A stretch of 64,000 nucleotides of DNA, taken from positions 70,984 to 134,983 of the forward strand of contig CAYZDJ010000007.1 of the NCBI GenBank assembly GCA_964477265.1, given 5' to 3'. The notes under the pieces were generated by a model, which saw only the letters and a list, made by a program, of their open reading frames with translations, did no database searches and was not told the origin of the DNA. Source of the DNA: CAIVPM01 sp964477265 (GTDB lineage: Bacteria; Bacteroidota; Bacteroidia; Chitinophagales; Chitinophagaceae). Shown here one piece after another: positions 43,351-51,812 of this stretch (positions within the stretch are counted from its first letter, which is position 1; the number at the start of each line of letters is the position of its first letter). Made by a program: the position numbers and the translations under genes.

Positions 43351-44997
43351 CTACTCTCCTATTACAGCAAATTTCGTTTTGGGTTTTAGGTCTATCAACC
43401 ATTTAAAATTCTTTACCTGTATCTCTTTATGGTTAACCTGATTTACAGGAAACATAGTGCCTTGCAGGTTGTTTATAAAAATTACTTTCTCAGGTTTGTT
43501 TTCTGCAAACTCAATGTTTATCTGGTCTGCAAAGGATTGATTAACGCCAACCAGTTTATTAAAATCATCTTGTGCATAATAAACATTTTGTGCAGGGCTG
43601 CCTTTTGTTTTAAGCAAACTTATTTTTTCATCTTTAAAATATCCGGTAATGGTGTTACCTTTTAACTGGTTAAAATATGTTGAGTTTATCAAGCTTATTG
43701 CCATTGCATTTTCAAAAACCATCAATTTTTCTGGTGCTTTATTTTTCAGGAAAAGCAACATAGTATCACCAGTAATCTGGTTGTCCTTTGCCCATACAAT
43801 TGGATTTTGAAACAACCTCATTACACTATCCAAGCCACTATAGTACATACTGTCTGCAATAGCTTGTATGCTGTCGTGAAATATTTTTACATTATGATAA
43901 GCCTCAAAAAACCTGTTGCTGCTGCTGTCTTTATCAAACTTAAACTGGTGCAATCTTTTAGCAGTTGTATCAGTATATAGCAACAATGTTTTGGCTTTAT
44001 TTACATCATTAAACCTTGCAGAATAAATAGTATCAGCACTTACATAAATAGTATCTAAATCTTGCTTAATAAACAACACAGGCTTTTCGGTTGCAAGCAA
44101 TGTTTTTGTTTTTTTATTTACCTGCAAGCTGTTTGCCAGCAAGTCATAGCCATTTTTTTTATCTTTTGTTTTATACACTACATTGCCTTTAAATTCTGCC
44201 TTGCCACTGCTATCTTCAATAGCCATTTGTTCAGCCTTTAAAGTATAAGTGCTATCGTCTATAAAACTGTTTTTGCCAAACTGTGCTGTCTTGTTTTTTG
44301 TATCATAAAAGCCTTCACTTGTAACAATTTTTCTTGGGTCTTGATAAATAGATGTTGGTGCCACAAAAGTCATTATCTCTGTGTTAAGGTTATACACCAA
44401 AGTATCGCTGAATATTCTTGTATCAGGGCTTAGCATAGCCACATCTTTGTAGAAAAAAACATCTCTTGTATCGCCATAATAATAGCCTTGCTTGCTGGTA
44501 ATTTTTGTTTTACCGTTTACTATTTTACCACCATTTTTATAAGTACCCATTTTAATACCTACATCATAATCCAAATCGTTGGTAGTTAATGTTCCTTTAC
44601 CATCATTAAGTTTAACATTATTCTTTAAGTATGCTTTTTTTTCCTTGCCTAAATATTTTACATAATCTGCATAGGTATGCACACTGTCTGCATCATTGAC
44701 ATGTACGTTCCCAAAGGCTTCCAACCAGTTTTCCTTTTGATGCAACACAATACTGTCAGCATCAAAAAAGGTTTTATCTTGTTTTACTTTGGCTTTGCCT
44801 GCAAGCGAAAATACTTTACCAATGCTATCACCTTTGTCTTGAAAATTATAACGCTCTGCACCAATAATTTCAATTCGTTTACCAGGCTGTATTGAATCTT
44901 TTATTGCAGTTCGTTGGGCAAATGAAGAATAGGAAAGTAAAATGCAAACAACAGTTAAAAGTTTGTTTGTTGTATTGTTGTTTATTGTTGTGTGCAT
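43351..44997 (-). CDS. OstA/LptA-like envelope protein
   Basis: Predicted periplasmic beta-jellyroll protein of the LptA/OstA-N family, which in other bacteria carries LPS to the outer membrane. The 548-residue chain has a signal peptide (about 1-27, ending SSFAQ) and then repeated short strands built on 'A.NVHVNDADSVHTYADYVKY', 'NNVKLNDGKGTLTTNDLDYDV', 'KQGYYYGDTRDVFFYKDV'. The tandem strand pattern extends nearly to the C terminus, giving a longer taco-shaped protein than enteric LptA. It follows the MCE protein gene at 87 bases, an arrangement suggesting shared lipid-transport work. Confidence 0.85.
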   Translation of the reverse strand: MHTTINNNTTNKLLTVVCILLSYSSFAQRTAIKDSIQPGKRIEIIGAERYNFQDKGDSIGKVFSLAGKAKVKQDKTFFDADSIVLHQKENWLEAFGNVHVNDADSVHTYADYVKYLGKEKKAYLKNNVKLNDGKGTLTTNDLDYDVGIKMGTYKNGGKIVNGKTKITSKQGYYYGDTRDVFFYKDVAMLSPDTRIFSDTLVYNLNTEIMTFVAPTSIYQDPRKIVTSEGFYDTKNKTAQFGKNSFIDDSTYTLKAEQMAIEDSSGKAEFKGNVVYKTKDKKNGYDLLANSLQVNKKTKTLLATEKPVLFIKQDLDTIYVSADTIYSARFNDVNKAKTLLLYTDTTAKRLHQFKFDKDSSSNRFFEAYHNVKIFHDSIQAIADSMYYSGLDSVMRLFQNPIVWAKDNQITGDTMLLFLKNKAPEKLMVFENAMAISLINSTYFNQLKGNTITGYFKDEKISLLKTKGSPAQNVYYAQDDFNKLVGVNQSFADQINIEFAENKPEKVIFINNLQGTMFPVNQVNHKEIQVKNFKWLIDLKPKTKFAVIGE

Positions 44998-45083
44998 TAA
45001 AGTAAATTATAAAATCAATAAACAAAAGTTGGGAATAATAGTTTAAAAGAAATGTTAAAATTCTCCTTTAGGGGTTAGGAGTT

Positions 45084-46079
45084 TTATTTAATACTATCCA
45101 ATGGTGCTCTTAAATAATCACCTTTTTCTTTTTTGCCAAATACTGATATGTTTACATAACGCTTAGGGTTTTTACGTAAATCATCAACCAAAATATTGGC
45201 ACTGCGTACAGTATTGGTTAAATTATTATACAGTTGCTTATCGTTCATTAATAATCCCAGCGAACCATTGTTGCTATTGAGTTTGCCCACTGCTGTGTTC
45301 AATGTAGCAATGGCAGTTTTCAAATTATCAACAGTGCCTTTTAAATCAGTTTGGCTCAGGTTTTCGGTAGTTGTTTTTACATTGTCAAGTGTGGCACTTA
45401 TCTTCTCATTTTGGTTTGCCAGGTTTTTTGTAAATGCGTTTACATTATTCATGCTTTGTGCTATGCTTCCATTTTGCTTTTCAAGCATTGTATTAATAGA
45501 TGCACTTGACTGGGCAAGCATATCTGTAATTTTGGTAATGTTGGCAATAGCACCCTGAACATTGTTTTTTGTATTAGGGTCAAATATGCTGTTCACGTTT
45601 CTCAACGCACTGTCAAGACTGTGCAAAGTAGCTTTCAAATTATCAGTAACAGGTGCAAGTTGGTTGGCTATAGCTCCCATTAGCCCAAGGCTATTTTCAC
45701 TTTTAACATAATCGCCACTTGCCAAAAAAGTTTTACTATTCCCTAAAATAATTTCAATTTTTGGGCTACCTAAAGGATTATCAGCAATAGATGCAATAGA
45801 ATTGTCTGGTATGTTATAATTATCTTTCAATTTAATTCCTACTAATATACTACGCAAGTCTTTGTTTTCATTTTCAATTTCATAAATACTGCCTATTTGA
45901 TAGCCATTTACAAATACACCATTGCTTACCATTAAGCCCTTAACATCAGTAAATTTGGCATATAAAAAATTACCAGTTTTAACTAAGGTTCTGCCTCGCA
46001 AAAAATTATAGCCCAATACTAAAAACACAATGGCAATAGCAGTTAAAGCCCCTACTTTGGTTTCGTTACTTACTTTCAT
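45084..46079 (-). CDS. MCE-domain protein (MlaD family)
   Basis: Periplasmic lipid-binding component of an Mla-type transporter, 331 residues. An N-terminal membrane anchor (about 10-25, ALTAIAIVFLVLGYNFL) precedes the MCE domain (about 35-115: YAKFTDVKGLMVSNGVFVNGYQIGSIY, DNPLGSPKIEI). A long coiled region (about 130-300) has regularly spaced leucines and the heptad-like 'TLDNVKTTTENL', 'TVDNLKTAIATL'. The ATPase and permease genes (mlaF, mlaE) are not in view. The next gene in the same direction encodes an OstA-like protein. Confidence 0.9.
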   Translation of the reverse strand: MKVSNETKVGALTAIAIVFLVLGYNFLRGRTLVKTGNFLYAKFTDVKGLMVSNGVFVNGYQIGSIYEIENENKDLRSILVGIKLKDNYNIPDNSIASIADNPLGSPKIEIILGNSKTFLASGDYVKSENSLGLMGAIANQLAPVTDNLKATLHSLDSALRNVNSIFDPNTKNNVQGAIANITKITDMLAQSSASINTMLEKQNGSIAQSMNNVNAFTKNLANQNEKISATLDNVKTTTENLSQTDLKGTVDNLKTAIATLNTAVGKLNSNNGSLGLLMNDKQLYNNLTNTVRSANILVDDLRKNPKRYVNISVFGKKEKGDYLRAPLDSIK

Positions 46080-46216
46080 ATAGCAAATATAATGTGTCTG
46101 GGTTTTTTAAAAGATTAATAAGAAGTGTTAAAAATTATTTGACCAATGCAACATACAATACTTTAAAATAAATGTGCAGAGATTAACCAATTATTAAAAC
46201 TGTTGACTTACCTAAA

Positions 46217-46248
46217 AACAAAAAGCTGTTCATTGAGAACAGCCTTTT
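46217..46248 (-). terminator. Terminator of the truncated-haemoglobin gene
   Basis: Seven-base stem GCTGTTC (46225-46231) / GAACAGC (46237-46243), extended imperfectly by A/T pairs, with a T-rich tail on the minus strand. It lies about 34 bases past the stop of the gene at 46282. Confidence 0.65.
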
Positions 46249-46281
46249 GCAATAGTTCAACCCCTCAAACTATTTAGACCA

Positions 46282-46836
46282 CTATTTTTGAACCACCTGA
46301 CTTCTTGTAGTTTCTGTAACCCTGCCAACTCTGGTAATTAAATCATTGCTTAATCCAACCTGTTGTGCCCCCTTTACAAGGTCGTTTATAAACTGTGTAA
46401 AGTCTGCATTGCTAGCCTTGCCATTCATGCGACTGTTTTGTGCTGGGTCGTGTGCAGCAACCATGTTTTTGCCACCATAGGTAAAGTTTTTAGCACCTGT
46501 TGCTACGCAAAAAAAGTCTGTAAGGCTTTTTTCAAGAGCAAAAAATCCTGTAGTATTTCCTGCTGTGTATTCAGCCAATAAAGTTGTAAAAAATCCATTC
46601 AATGCAGGGTCGCCTGCAATTACAAAAATGGTGCTGTCAACTACAGTTCTTATACCAAGCCTGCCTTTTTCAATCATGGCACCACTTGTTCTTGGGTCAG
46701 ATACCATTGTTGTTCCTCCCAAAGAGTCATATAAAGTAGGTGCAACTACTGCATCTTCATTTTTTTTGCACGATGTGGTGCAGGTCATCACGAAACCTAA
46801 ACCTGCCACTAAACTTAAGAATAATGTTTTTTTCAT
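46282..46836 (-). CDS. Lipoprotein with truncated-haemoglobin (group I) domain
   Basis: 184 residues. A lipoprotein signal (about 1-23, ending CTTSC|KKNE) precedes a group 1 truncated-globin-like domain at about 36-180: LYDSLGGTTMV start, 'VIAGDPALNGFF', 'FFCVATGAKNFTYGGKNMVAAHDPAQNS' with the candidate proximal histidine in AAHDP, and the final 'FTQFINDLVKGAQQVGLSNDLITRV'. Most TrHbs are cytoplasmic, so export and lipidation are unusual. It is predicted to bind haem at the envelope. It follows a small HMA-like membrane protein gene by 43 bases, and both read toward the terminator at 46217. Confidence 0.85.
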   Translation of the reverse strand: MKKTLFLSLVAGLGFVMTCTTSCKKNEDAVVAPTLYDSLGGTTMVSDPRTSGAMIEKGRLGIRTVVDSTIFVIAGDPALNGFFTTLLAEYTAGNTTGFFALEKSLTDFFCVATGAKNFTYGGKNMVAAHDPAQNSRMNGKASNADFTQFINDLVKGAQQVGLSNDLITRVGRVTETTRSQVVQK

Positions 46837-46879
46837 TTTGTTTTGATATTTAATAGTTATAAAAAGTAAAGTTTTTTAA

Positions 46880-47269
46880 TTAATTGTTGCTTGCTACAGG
46901 GCAGCCTTTCATCATATCGTCCTTGCTTGGCATATACCTTACAGCATTGTAATGCAGCTCTTTAACAAATGTTTCTACTGTTTTAGAGGCATCCATTTTA
47001 GCAGGAAAAAATGTAAATACTGCATTCCTGTTTTGTGTGTTGCAGGTAAATCTTTGTACTCCTGTCTGCTTGTTAAACCATGTTGTAATTATAGCTGCAT
47101 CTTCCTGGCTTATATCCTGTTTAAAGTCAATCCTTGCCATGGCAATAGCATTTGCATCAAGCACTTTGGGGCGGGTAACCTGGTAAATATGAATTACCAA
47201 CACAACCGATAGCAAAAGGAATACGCTTCCTGCTGCTATCAGAATTTTCTTTAGCAATTTCTTTTTCAT
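46880..47269 (-). CDS. Membrane-anchored small protein with HMA-like fold, no Cys pair
   Basis: 129 residues from the ATG at 47269, chosen because it yields MKKKLLKKIL followed by a clear membrane segment (about 8-28, ILIAAGSVFLLLSVVLVIHIY); an upstream ATG at 47374 would add 35 unlikely residues. The soluble part (about 45-115) alternates strand-helix-strand-strand-helix-strand ('ARIDFKQDISQEDAAIITTWF', 'GVQRFTCNTQNRNAVFTFFP', 'ASKTVETFVKELHYNAVRY'), like heavy-metal-associated domains but without the CxxC metal site. It is the first gene of a two-gene unit with the truncated-haemoglobin lipoprotein. The fold call is by eye. Confidence 0.68.
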   Translation of the reverse strand: MKKKLLKKILIAAGSVFLLLSVVLVIHIYQVTRPKVLDANAIAMARIDFKQDISQEDAAIITTWFNKQTGVQRFTCNTQNRNAVFTFFPAKMDASKTVETFVKELHYNAVRYMPSKDDMMKGCPVASNN

Positions 47270-47430
47270 AAATAATTTTTGTTTTGAGAGATTAATAAAT
47301 ATGTTTCCTTTTATGACATACGCATGACAATTGGATTTGGATTTTACAAACTGAAAAAAAATTTTGTAGTGCATATTACAAGTAGAATTTTTTTTATGTT
47401 ATGATGCTCTTCCATAATTTTTTTCAAATT

Positions 47431-47463
47431 ATATTAAGGTTAGTACTGTCTATACCTTAATAT
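47431..47463. promoter_or_regulatory. Candidate operator: perfect 10-base inverted repeat
   Basis: ATATTAAGGT (47431-47440) and ACCTTAATAT (47454-47463) are exact complements separated by 13 bases. The site lies between two divergent genes (HMA-like protein and fasciclin protein), where a regulator could control both. There is no T tail of a terminator. Confidence 0.5.
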
Positions 47464-47560
47464 ACATGAATGCTTATAACATATATTTTTCACTCAACAA
47501 AATCCAAAGCCTTTCAACAGGCGTAGGTATTATCATTAACTAATCAGTAAAAAATATAAA

Positions 47561-48112
47561 ATGAAAAAAGCAATCTTTATGTTATTAGGTGCAGTTGTAT
47601 TTAACGCATCAATAGCTCAGTCAAAAGAAAAAACAGTAGAAGTAGGCGGTGCAGCAATGTATCCTAGCAAAAACATTGTTGCCAACGCTGTAAACAGCAA
47701 AGACCACACAACTTTGGTAGCAGCAGTAAAGGCAGCAAACCTTGTGGAAACCTTACAAAGTGCAGGACCATTTACGGTATTTGCACCAACCAATGCAGCA
47801 TTTGATAAATTACCAGAAGGCACTGTGGCTACTCTTGTAAAACCAGAAAACAAAGCTACACTTACAAAAATTTTAACTTACCATGTTATATCTGGCAAGT
47901 TCGATTCTAAAGCTATAGCAAAAGCAATAAAAGAAGGTAATGGAAAAGCAACAATGAAAACAGTGCAGGGTGGTACACTTACATTTACCATGAAAGGCAA
48001 AAAATTAATGTTAACTGACGAAAAAGGTGGTACGTCAGCAGTTACAATTAAAGACGTATATCAAAGTAATGGCGTAATCCACGTTATAGATACAGTGGTA
48101 ATGCCAGGTTAA
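47561..48112 (+). CDS. Secreted fasciclin-domain protein
   Basis: 183 residues with a signal peptide (MKKAIFMLLGAVVFNASIAQ) and one FAS1 domain at about 40-182. FAS1 hallmarks are present: 'DHTTLVAAVKAANLVETLQSAGPFTVFAPTNAAFDKLP' with the FTVFAPTN core, the H motif TYHVISGKF, and the final GVIHVIDTVVMP. Such proteins act as surface or periplasmic adhesion modules. It is divergent from the haemoglobin unit, and a terminator follows. Confidence 0.93.
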   Translation: MKKAIFMLLGAVVFNASIAQSKEKTVEVGGAAMYPSKNIVANAVNSKDHTTLVAAVKAANLVETLQSAGPFTVFAPTNAAFDKLPEGTVATLVKPENKATLTKILTYHVISGKFDSKAIAKAIKEGNGKATMKTVQGGTLTFTMKGKKLMLTDEKGGTSAVTIKDVYQSNGVIHVIDTVVMPG

Positions 48113-48414
48113 AGAGTATCGTATCAAAATTACAAAGCTTCATGATTGAAGATGAGGCTTTAGAATTTTCATTTAGAACAGTGTCTTGCAAAAGGCACTG
48201 TTTTTATTTTACTTATGCCACATTTTTACAATAGTTTTTTTGTGTTAATTCGCTATCGTTTGCATTAATTTCAACCAATTATTTGTTAAGGTTTTTTGCT
48301 GCTACAAGCACTTGCTGTAGTTTAGTGGCTTAAATGTTTTTTAGGGCATAATAACCAAAAATTATTTATTATTGCATCTTTAAAATAGTAATTCAAATTT
48401 TCCAACACTTTTTT
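48113..48414. other. Intergenic region after the fasciclin gene
   Basis: 302 bases. It contains a terminator at 48177-48207 and an imperfect CTACAAGCA/TGCTGTAG inverted pair near 48301-48320. The rest is AT-rich without a recognisable gene, and must contain the promoter of the PorP-like gene. Confidence 0.5.
48177..48207 (+). terminator. Terminator of the fasciclin gene
   Basis: Stem AACAGTG (48177-48183) / CACTGTT (48196-48202) with a 12-base loop and a following T run. Confidence 0.7.
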
Positions 48415-49407
48415 ATGTTAAAACGAATTCTAAAGTTTGCCTCTGTTGCTTGTGCAGCATTTATCTGCACGAATGCACATTCTCAAGTTGACCCCCATTT
48501 TTCTCAATATTATATCTACCCTCAGTGGTTAAATCCTGCCTTAACAGGTGTAATGGATGGAGACTATCGTGTTGCTGGTATTTACAGAAGCCAGTGGGCA
48601 AATATTGACAATGGTTTTCAGACAATAGGTGCAGCTGCAGAAATTGCCACTAACAGTAATATTAACTTTGGTGTAGGCTTGTTTCAGCAAACTGCAGGTA
48701 GTGGTGGCTATAAATATTTTACACCTTATGGTTCTGTTGCCTATAATGGAATAAGGTTTGGTAAAGCCGGTACACAGCATATCAGTATTGGCATACAGGC
48801 AGGCATGATTCAAAAAAGCTTTGACCCAAGCAAACTGACTTTTGGTACACAGTATGGTGGTGGGTCGGCTGAATTACTTGCCAATCCTCAGCAAAGCAAC
48901 TTTGATATTGGTGCAGGTGCATTGTATTATGATGCAACACCTAACCAAAAATTAAATGGCTTTATAGGTTTATCTTTTGGTCATTTAACACAACCTAAAG
49001 ACAGGTTTTTACAAACATCAACCAATGCAGATGGCACAACACCTATACGCCAAACATTGCATGGTGGTGTAAGAATTAATTTAAGCGAAACATTTAGCCT
49101 TACGCCAAACTATTTGTTAATGAAACAAGGAACAGCACACGAAAGAATGTTAGGTGCTTATGGTCAACTTAAAGCTGGTGAAGGATTTGACTTTTTATTT
49201 GGTGCCAACTACAGGTTTGATGATGCACTTGTTCCATTTATTGGTGCATACTATAAAGACTTTGTTGTGGGTTTAAGCTACGATGTTACCACATCTCAAT
49301 TGGCTAAGGTTGCAGGCAGTACACAAGGGTTTGAATTATCAATTTCTTTTACTGGTAAAAAACGTAGAAACCTTGCTGAGCAACCATTTGTTTGTCCAAG
49401 AATGTAA
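48415..49407 (+). CDS. PorP/SprF family outer-membrane protein
   Basis: Outer-membrane barrel of 330 residues in the PorP/SprF family, which assists secretion or anchoring of T9SS cargo such as SprB. A signal peptide (about 1-23, ending NAHSQ) is followed by the diagnostic 'DPHFSQYYIYPQWLNPALTGVMDGDYRVAGIYRSQW' region (about 25-61, conserved FSQY...NPA.TG...R...RSQW). The C-terminal barrel strands (FLFGANYRFDDALVPFIGAYYKDFVVGLSYDV) and a Lys/Arg-rich end are typical. The PorE-like gene follows after 69 bases, a common pairing. Many Bacteroidota have several paralogues, so this need not be the core PorP. Confidence 0.92.
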   Translation: MLKRILKFASVACAAFICTNAHSQVDPHFSQYYIYPQWLNPALTGVMDGDYRVAGIYRSQWANIDNGFQTIGAAAEIATNSNINFGVGLFQQTAGSGGYKYFTPYGSVAYNGIRFGKAGTQHISIGIQAGMIQKSFDPSKLTFGTQYGGGSAELLANPQQSNFDIGAGALYYDATPNQKLNGFIGLSFGHLTQPKDRFLQTSTNADGTTPIRQTLHGGVRINLSETFSLTPNYLLMKQGTAHERMLGAYGQLKAGEGFDFLFGANYRFDDALVPFIGAYYKDFVVGLSYDVTTSQLAKVAGSTQGFELSISFTGKKRRNLAEQPFVCPRM

Positions 49408-49476
49408 TAACAACTTGACTAACGATAAGCTTTAACACAAACAAACAATAACACACAAAACGATAAACTAACATTT

Positions 49477-51510
49477 ATGAAATTCACAAAGATTTCAATT
49501 TTTGCTTTGGTACTTTTTGCATCAGTGTTTGCACAAGCACAGTATGTAAAGGATTACAGAAGAGAGGCTGATAAATACTATGAAAAAGGCGATTGGCAAA
49601 GTGCTGCTATTTATTACGAAAAATATTTAACCGATAAAAAAGGTCCTAACAGCAATAACGAAGATTATAATCCATATAGTGTAGAAGGTACTTCGCCTAA
49701 AAAAGGAACACCTGCAAAACCTGCTGTTGTGCCACAAAATGTAAGTCTTAAATTAATCAATTACAGAATTGCTGAATGTTACAGGCATTTAGATAACTAT
49801 AAAGCAGCAGAGCCATGGTTTGGCAAAGTTGTTAAAACTGATAAAGCATCTTATCCCCTATCGCCTTATTACTATGCAGTTTGCTTAAGGGCTTTAGGTA
49901 AATATGAAGAGGCTGAACAGCAATTTTCAAGTTTTTTGGGCGAATACAAAACAGATGATGAATACAGCAAGAACGCAAGAACTGAATTGGCAAACTTAAA
50001 ATTCATTACTGCACAATTAAAAAGCAGCCAGCAAAAATTGTATCAGGTAAATAAAATGCCTGATAATATTAATACAACAGGTCATGGTCAAAATGCTGCT
50101 CCATTTGTAAGCAATAAAAAATTATATTTTACTTCTTCAAGGGCAGATACGGTTTTGGTAAAAAAACAAAAGGTTGCTAAGTTTCAAAATAAATTATATG
50201 TAGCTAATGGTACTACTGGCGAAAGAGTGCCTTTTCCAATAGCAAAAGATGCTCATCAGGGTGCTTTTACTTTTACACCAGATGGCAAAACTGTTTATTT
50301 TGAAAAATGGGATATGACTGATATGGATGTTAAAAATGCTGCTATTTACACAAGCACTTTAGGTGGAGATGGCAATTGGACAGAGCCTGTTAAAGTTGTT
50401 GGTGATATTAATGTTGACGGTTATGCAAGTGTTCAGCCAATGCTTACACTTGATGGCAAATATTTATTATATGCTTCTAACAAGCCAGGTGGCGAAGGTG
50501 GATTGGATTTATGGTATGCTTCTCTTGAAGGAGATAAATTAGGTAAATCAACAAACTTTGGTAAAACTATAAACACTGCTGCCAACGAAAAATCACCTTT
50601 TTATTTTGAGCCAAGTAAGCAACTTGTTTTTGCAAATGAAGGCAGGGTTGGTATGGGTGGATATGATTTATTTACTGCTAAAGGAACAATTGGTGGCACA
50701 TGGAGCGATCCACAAAACATGGGTTACCCTGTAAACTCTCAAAAAAATGAAGAATACTTTTTTAATGATGATGATAAATTTTTATTAAAGAATTTTTATA
50801 TCAGCAGTGACAGAGGAAGCGACTGTTGTTTGGAATTATATACTGCTAATAAAGTAATTAAAAAATGGGTTAATGGTAAAGTTGTAAATGCTAAAACAGG
50901 CGAGCCTTTAAGTGATGTTGTGATTAACATTACAAATGACAAAGGTGAAAAAGTACCAACTACAAGAACAGATAAAAATGGTAATTACTTTTTTGAAACA
51001 GATCCATACAACCGTTTAGATGCAAATGCCAACAAAGAAAACTTTGAAACATCTGCACAACAAATTACTGGAGATTTTAATATTGATACATTAGCAAGAA
51101 AAGATTGGGCATTAACACCAATTATCCCTCCTCTACCACCAGTAATTACTGAAGACAAACCATTGATAGTTCGTTTCGACTTTAATTCGTCTGTAATTCC
51201 TGATGAATATAAAGCAAGCCTTGATGCATTAGCTGATATGATGGCAAAAGACCCAACTATGAATGTTGAAATTGGTGGTTATACTGACCATTTTGGTAGT
51301 GAACAATATAACCTTGATTTATCTCAAAAACGTGCCGATGCTGCAAAAGCATATTTAGTTGAGAAATATGGTACAGATGCTACACGTTTAACTACTAAAG
51401 GTTATGGTGAATGTTGTCAGATAGAAGCAGAAACAGATGCTGATGGCAAAGACAATAAAGAAGCTCGTAAACTGAACAGAAGGTTAGAGTTTAAAATGGT
51501 AAAGAAATAA
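49477..51510 (+). CDS. OmpA-family protein with TPR, propeller and CRD modules (PorE-like)
   Basis: 677 residues with the module order of P. gingivalis PorE: signal peptide (1-21, ending AQAQ), TPR-like helices (about 25-185; EADKYYEKGDWQSAAIYYEKYL, AEPWFGKVV), a WD40-like PD40 propeller (about 200-445; FTPDGKTVYFEKW, YLLYASNKPGGEGGLDLWYA), a carboxypeptidase-regulatory beta fold (about 460-520; GKVVNAKTGEPLSDVVINI), and a peptidoglycan-binding OmpA_C domain (about 550-677; IGGYTDHFGSEQYNLDLSQKRADA, LNRRLEF). No lipobox was seen. It probably ties the PorP-type barrel to the cell wall. A perfect palindromic terminator follows. Confidence 0.9.
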   Translation: MKFTKISIFALVLFASVFAQAQYVKDYRREADKYYEKGDWQSAAIYYEKYLTDKKGPNSNNEDYNPYSVEGTSPKKGTPAKPAVVPQNVSLKLINYRIAECYRHLDNYKAAEPWFGKVVKTDKASYPLSPYYYAVCLRALGKYEEAEQQFSSFLGEYKTDDEYSKNARTELANLKFITAQLKSSQQKLYQVNKMPDNINTTGHGQNAAPFVSNKKLYFTSSRADTVLVKKQKVAKFQNKLYVANGTTGERVPFPIAKDAHQGAFTFTPDGKTVYFEKWDMTDMDVKNAAIYTSTLGGDGNWTEPVKVVGDINVDGYASVQPMLTLDGKYLLYASNKPGGEGGLDLWYASLEGDKLGKSTNFGKTINTAANEKSPFYFEPSKQLVFANEGRVGMGGYDLFTAKGTIGGTWSDPQNMGYPVNSQKNEEYFFNDDDKFLLKNFYISSDRGSDCCLELYTANKVIKKWVNGKVVNAKTGEPLSDVVINITNDKGEKVPTTRTDKNGNYFFETDPYNRLDANANKENFETSAQQITGDFNIDTLARKDWALTPIIPPLPPVITEDKPLIVRFDFNSSVIPDEYKASLDALADMMAKDPTMNVEIGGYTDHFGSEQYNLDLSQKRADAAKAYLVEKYGTDATRLTTKGYGECCQIEAETDADGKDNKEARKLNRRLEFKMVKK

Positions 51511-51520
51511 TTTAATAAAA

Positions 51521-51566
51521 CATACAACTAAAAAGCTCAGCATATGCTGAGCTTTTTAGTTGTATG
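51521..51566. terminator. 46-base perfect palindromic terminator
   Basis: 23 bases on each side are exactly complementary, centred on GCATATGC at about 51543, with AAAAAGCTCAGC and GCTGAGCTTTTT near the tip giving the T-run function. It lies 11 bases after the PorE-like stop. The remaining 246 bases before porV are AT-rich and without a visible gene. Confidence 0.85.
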
Positions 51567-51812
51567 CAATAAAAGAATTTTAAAATATAGTTTTAGGCAA
51601 ACAATAAAATTTCTTATATGCTCGTTTTTAAATAATAATAAAAAATAAAAATCATAAAAATAAAGGCTTAGTAAAAATTTTACACTATTATTGCACATCA
51701 AATGTAGCAAGACAAAAGCTAATTTCTTCTACCAATACGGATTAATGATTATACCTCTACACTAATTACTGTTACTAAATTTATTATTCGATTAATTTAA
51801 ATGTATTTCTAA

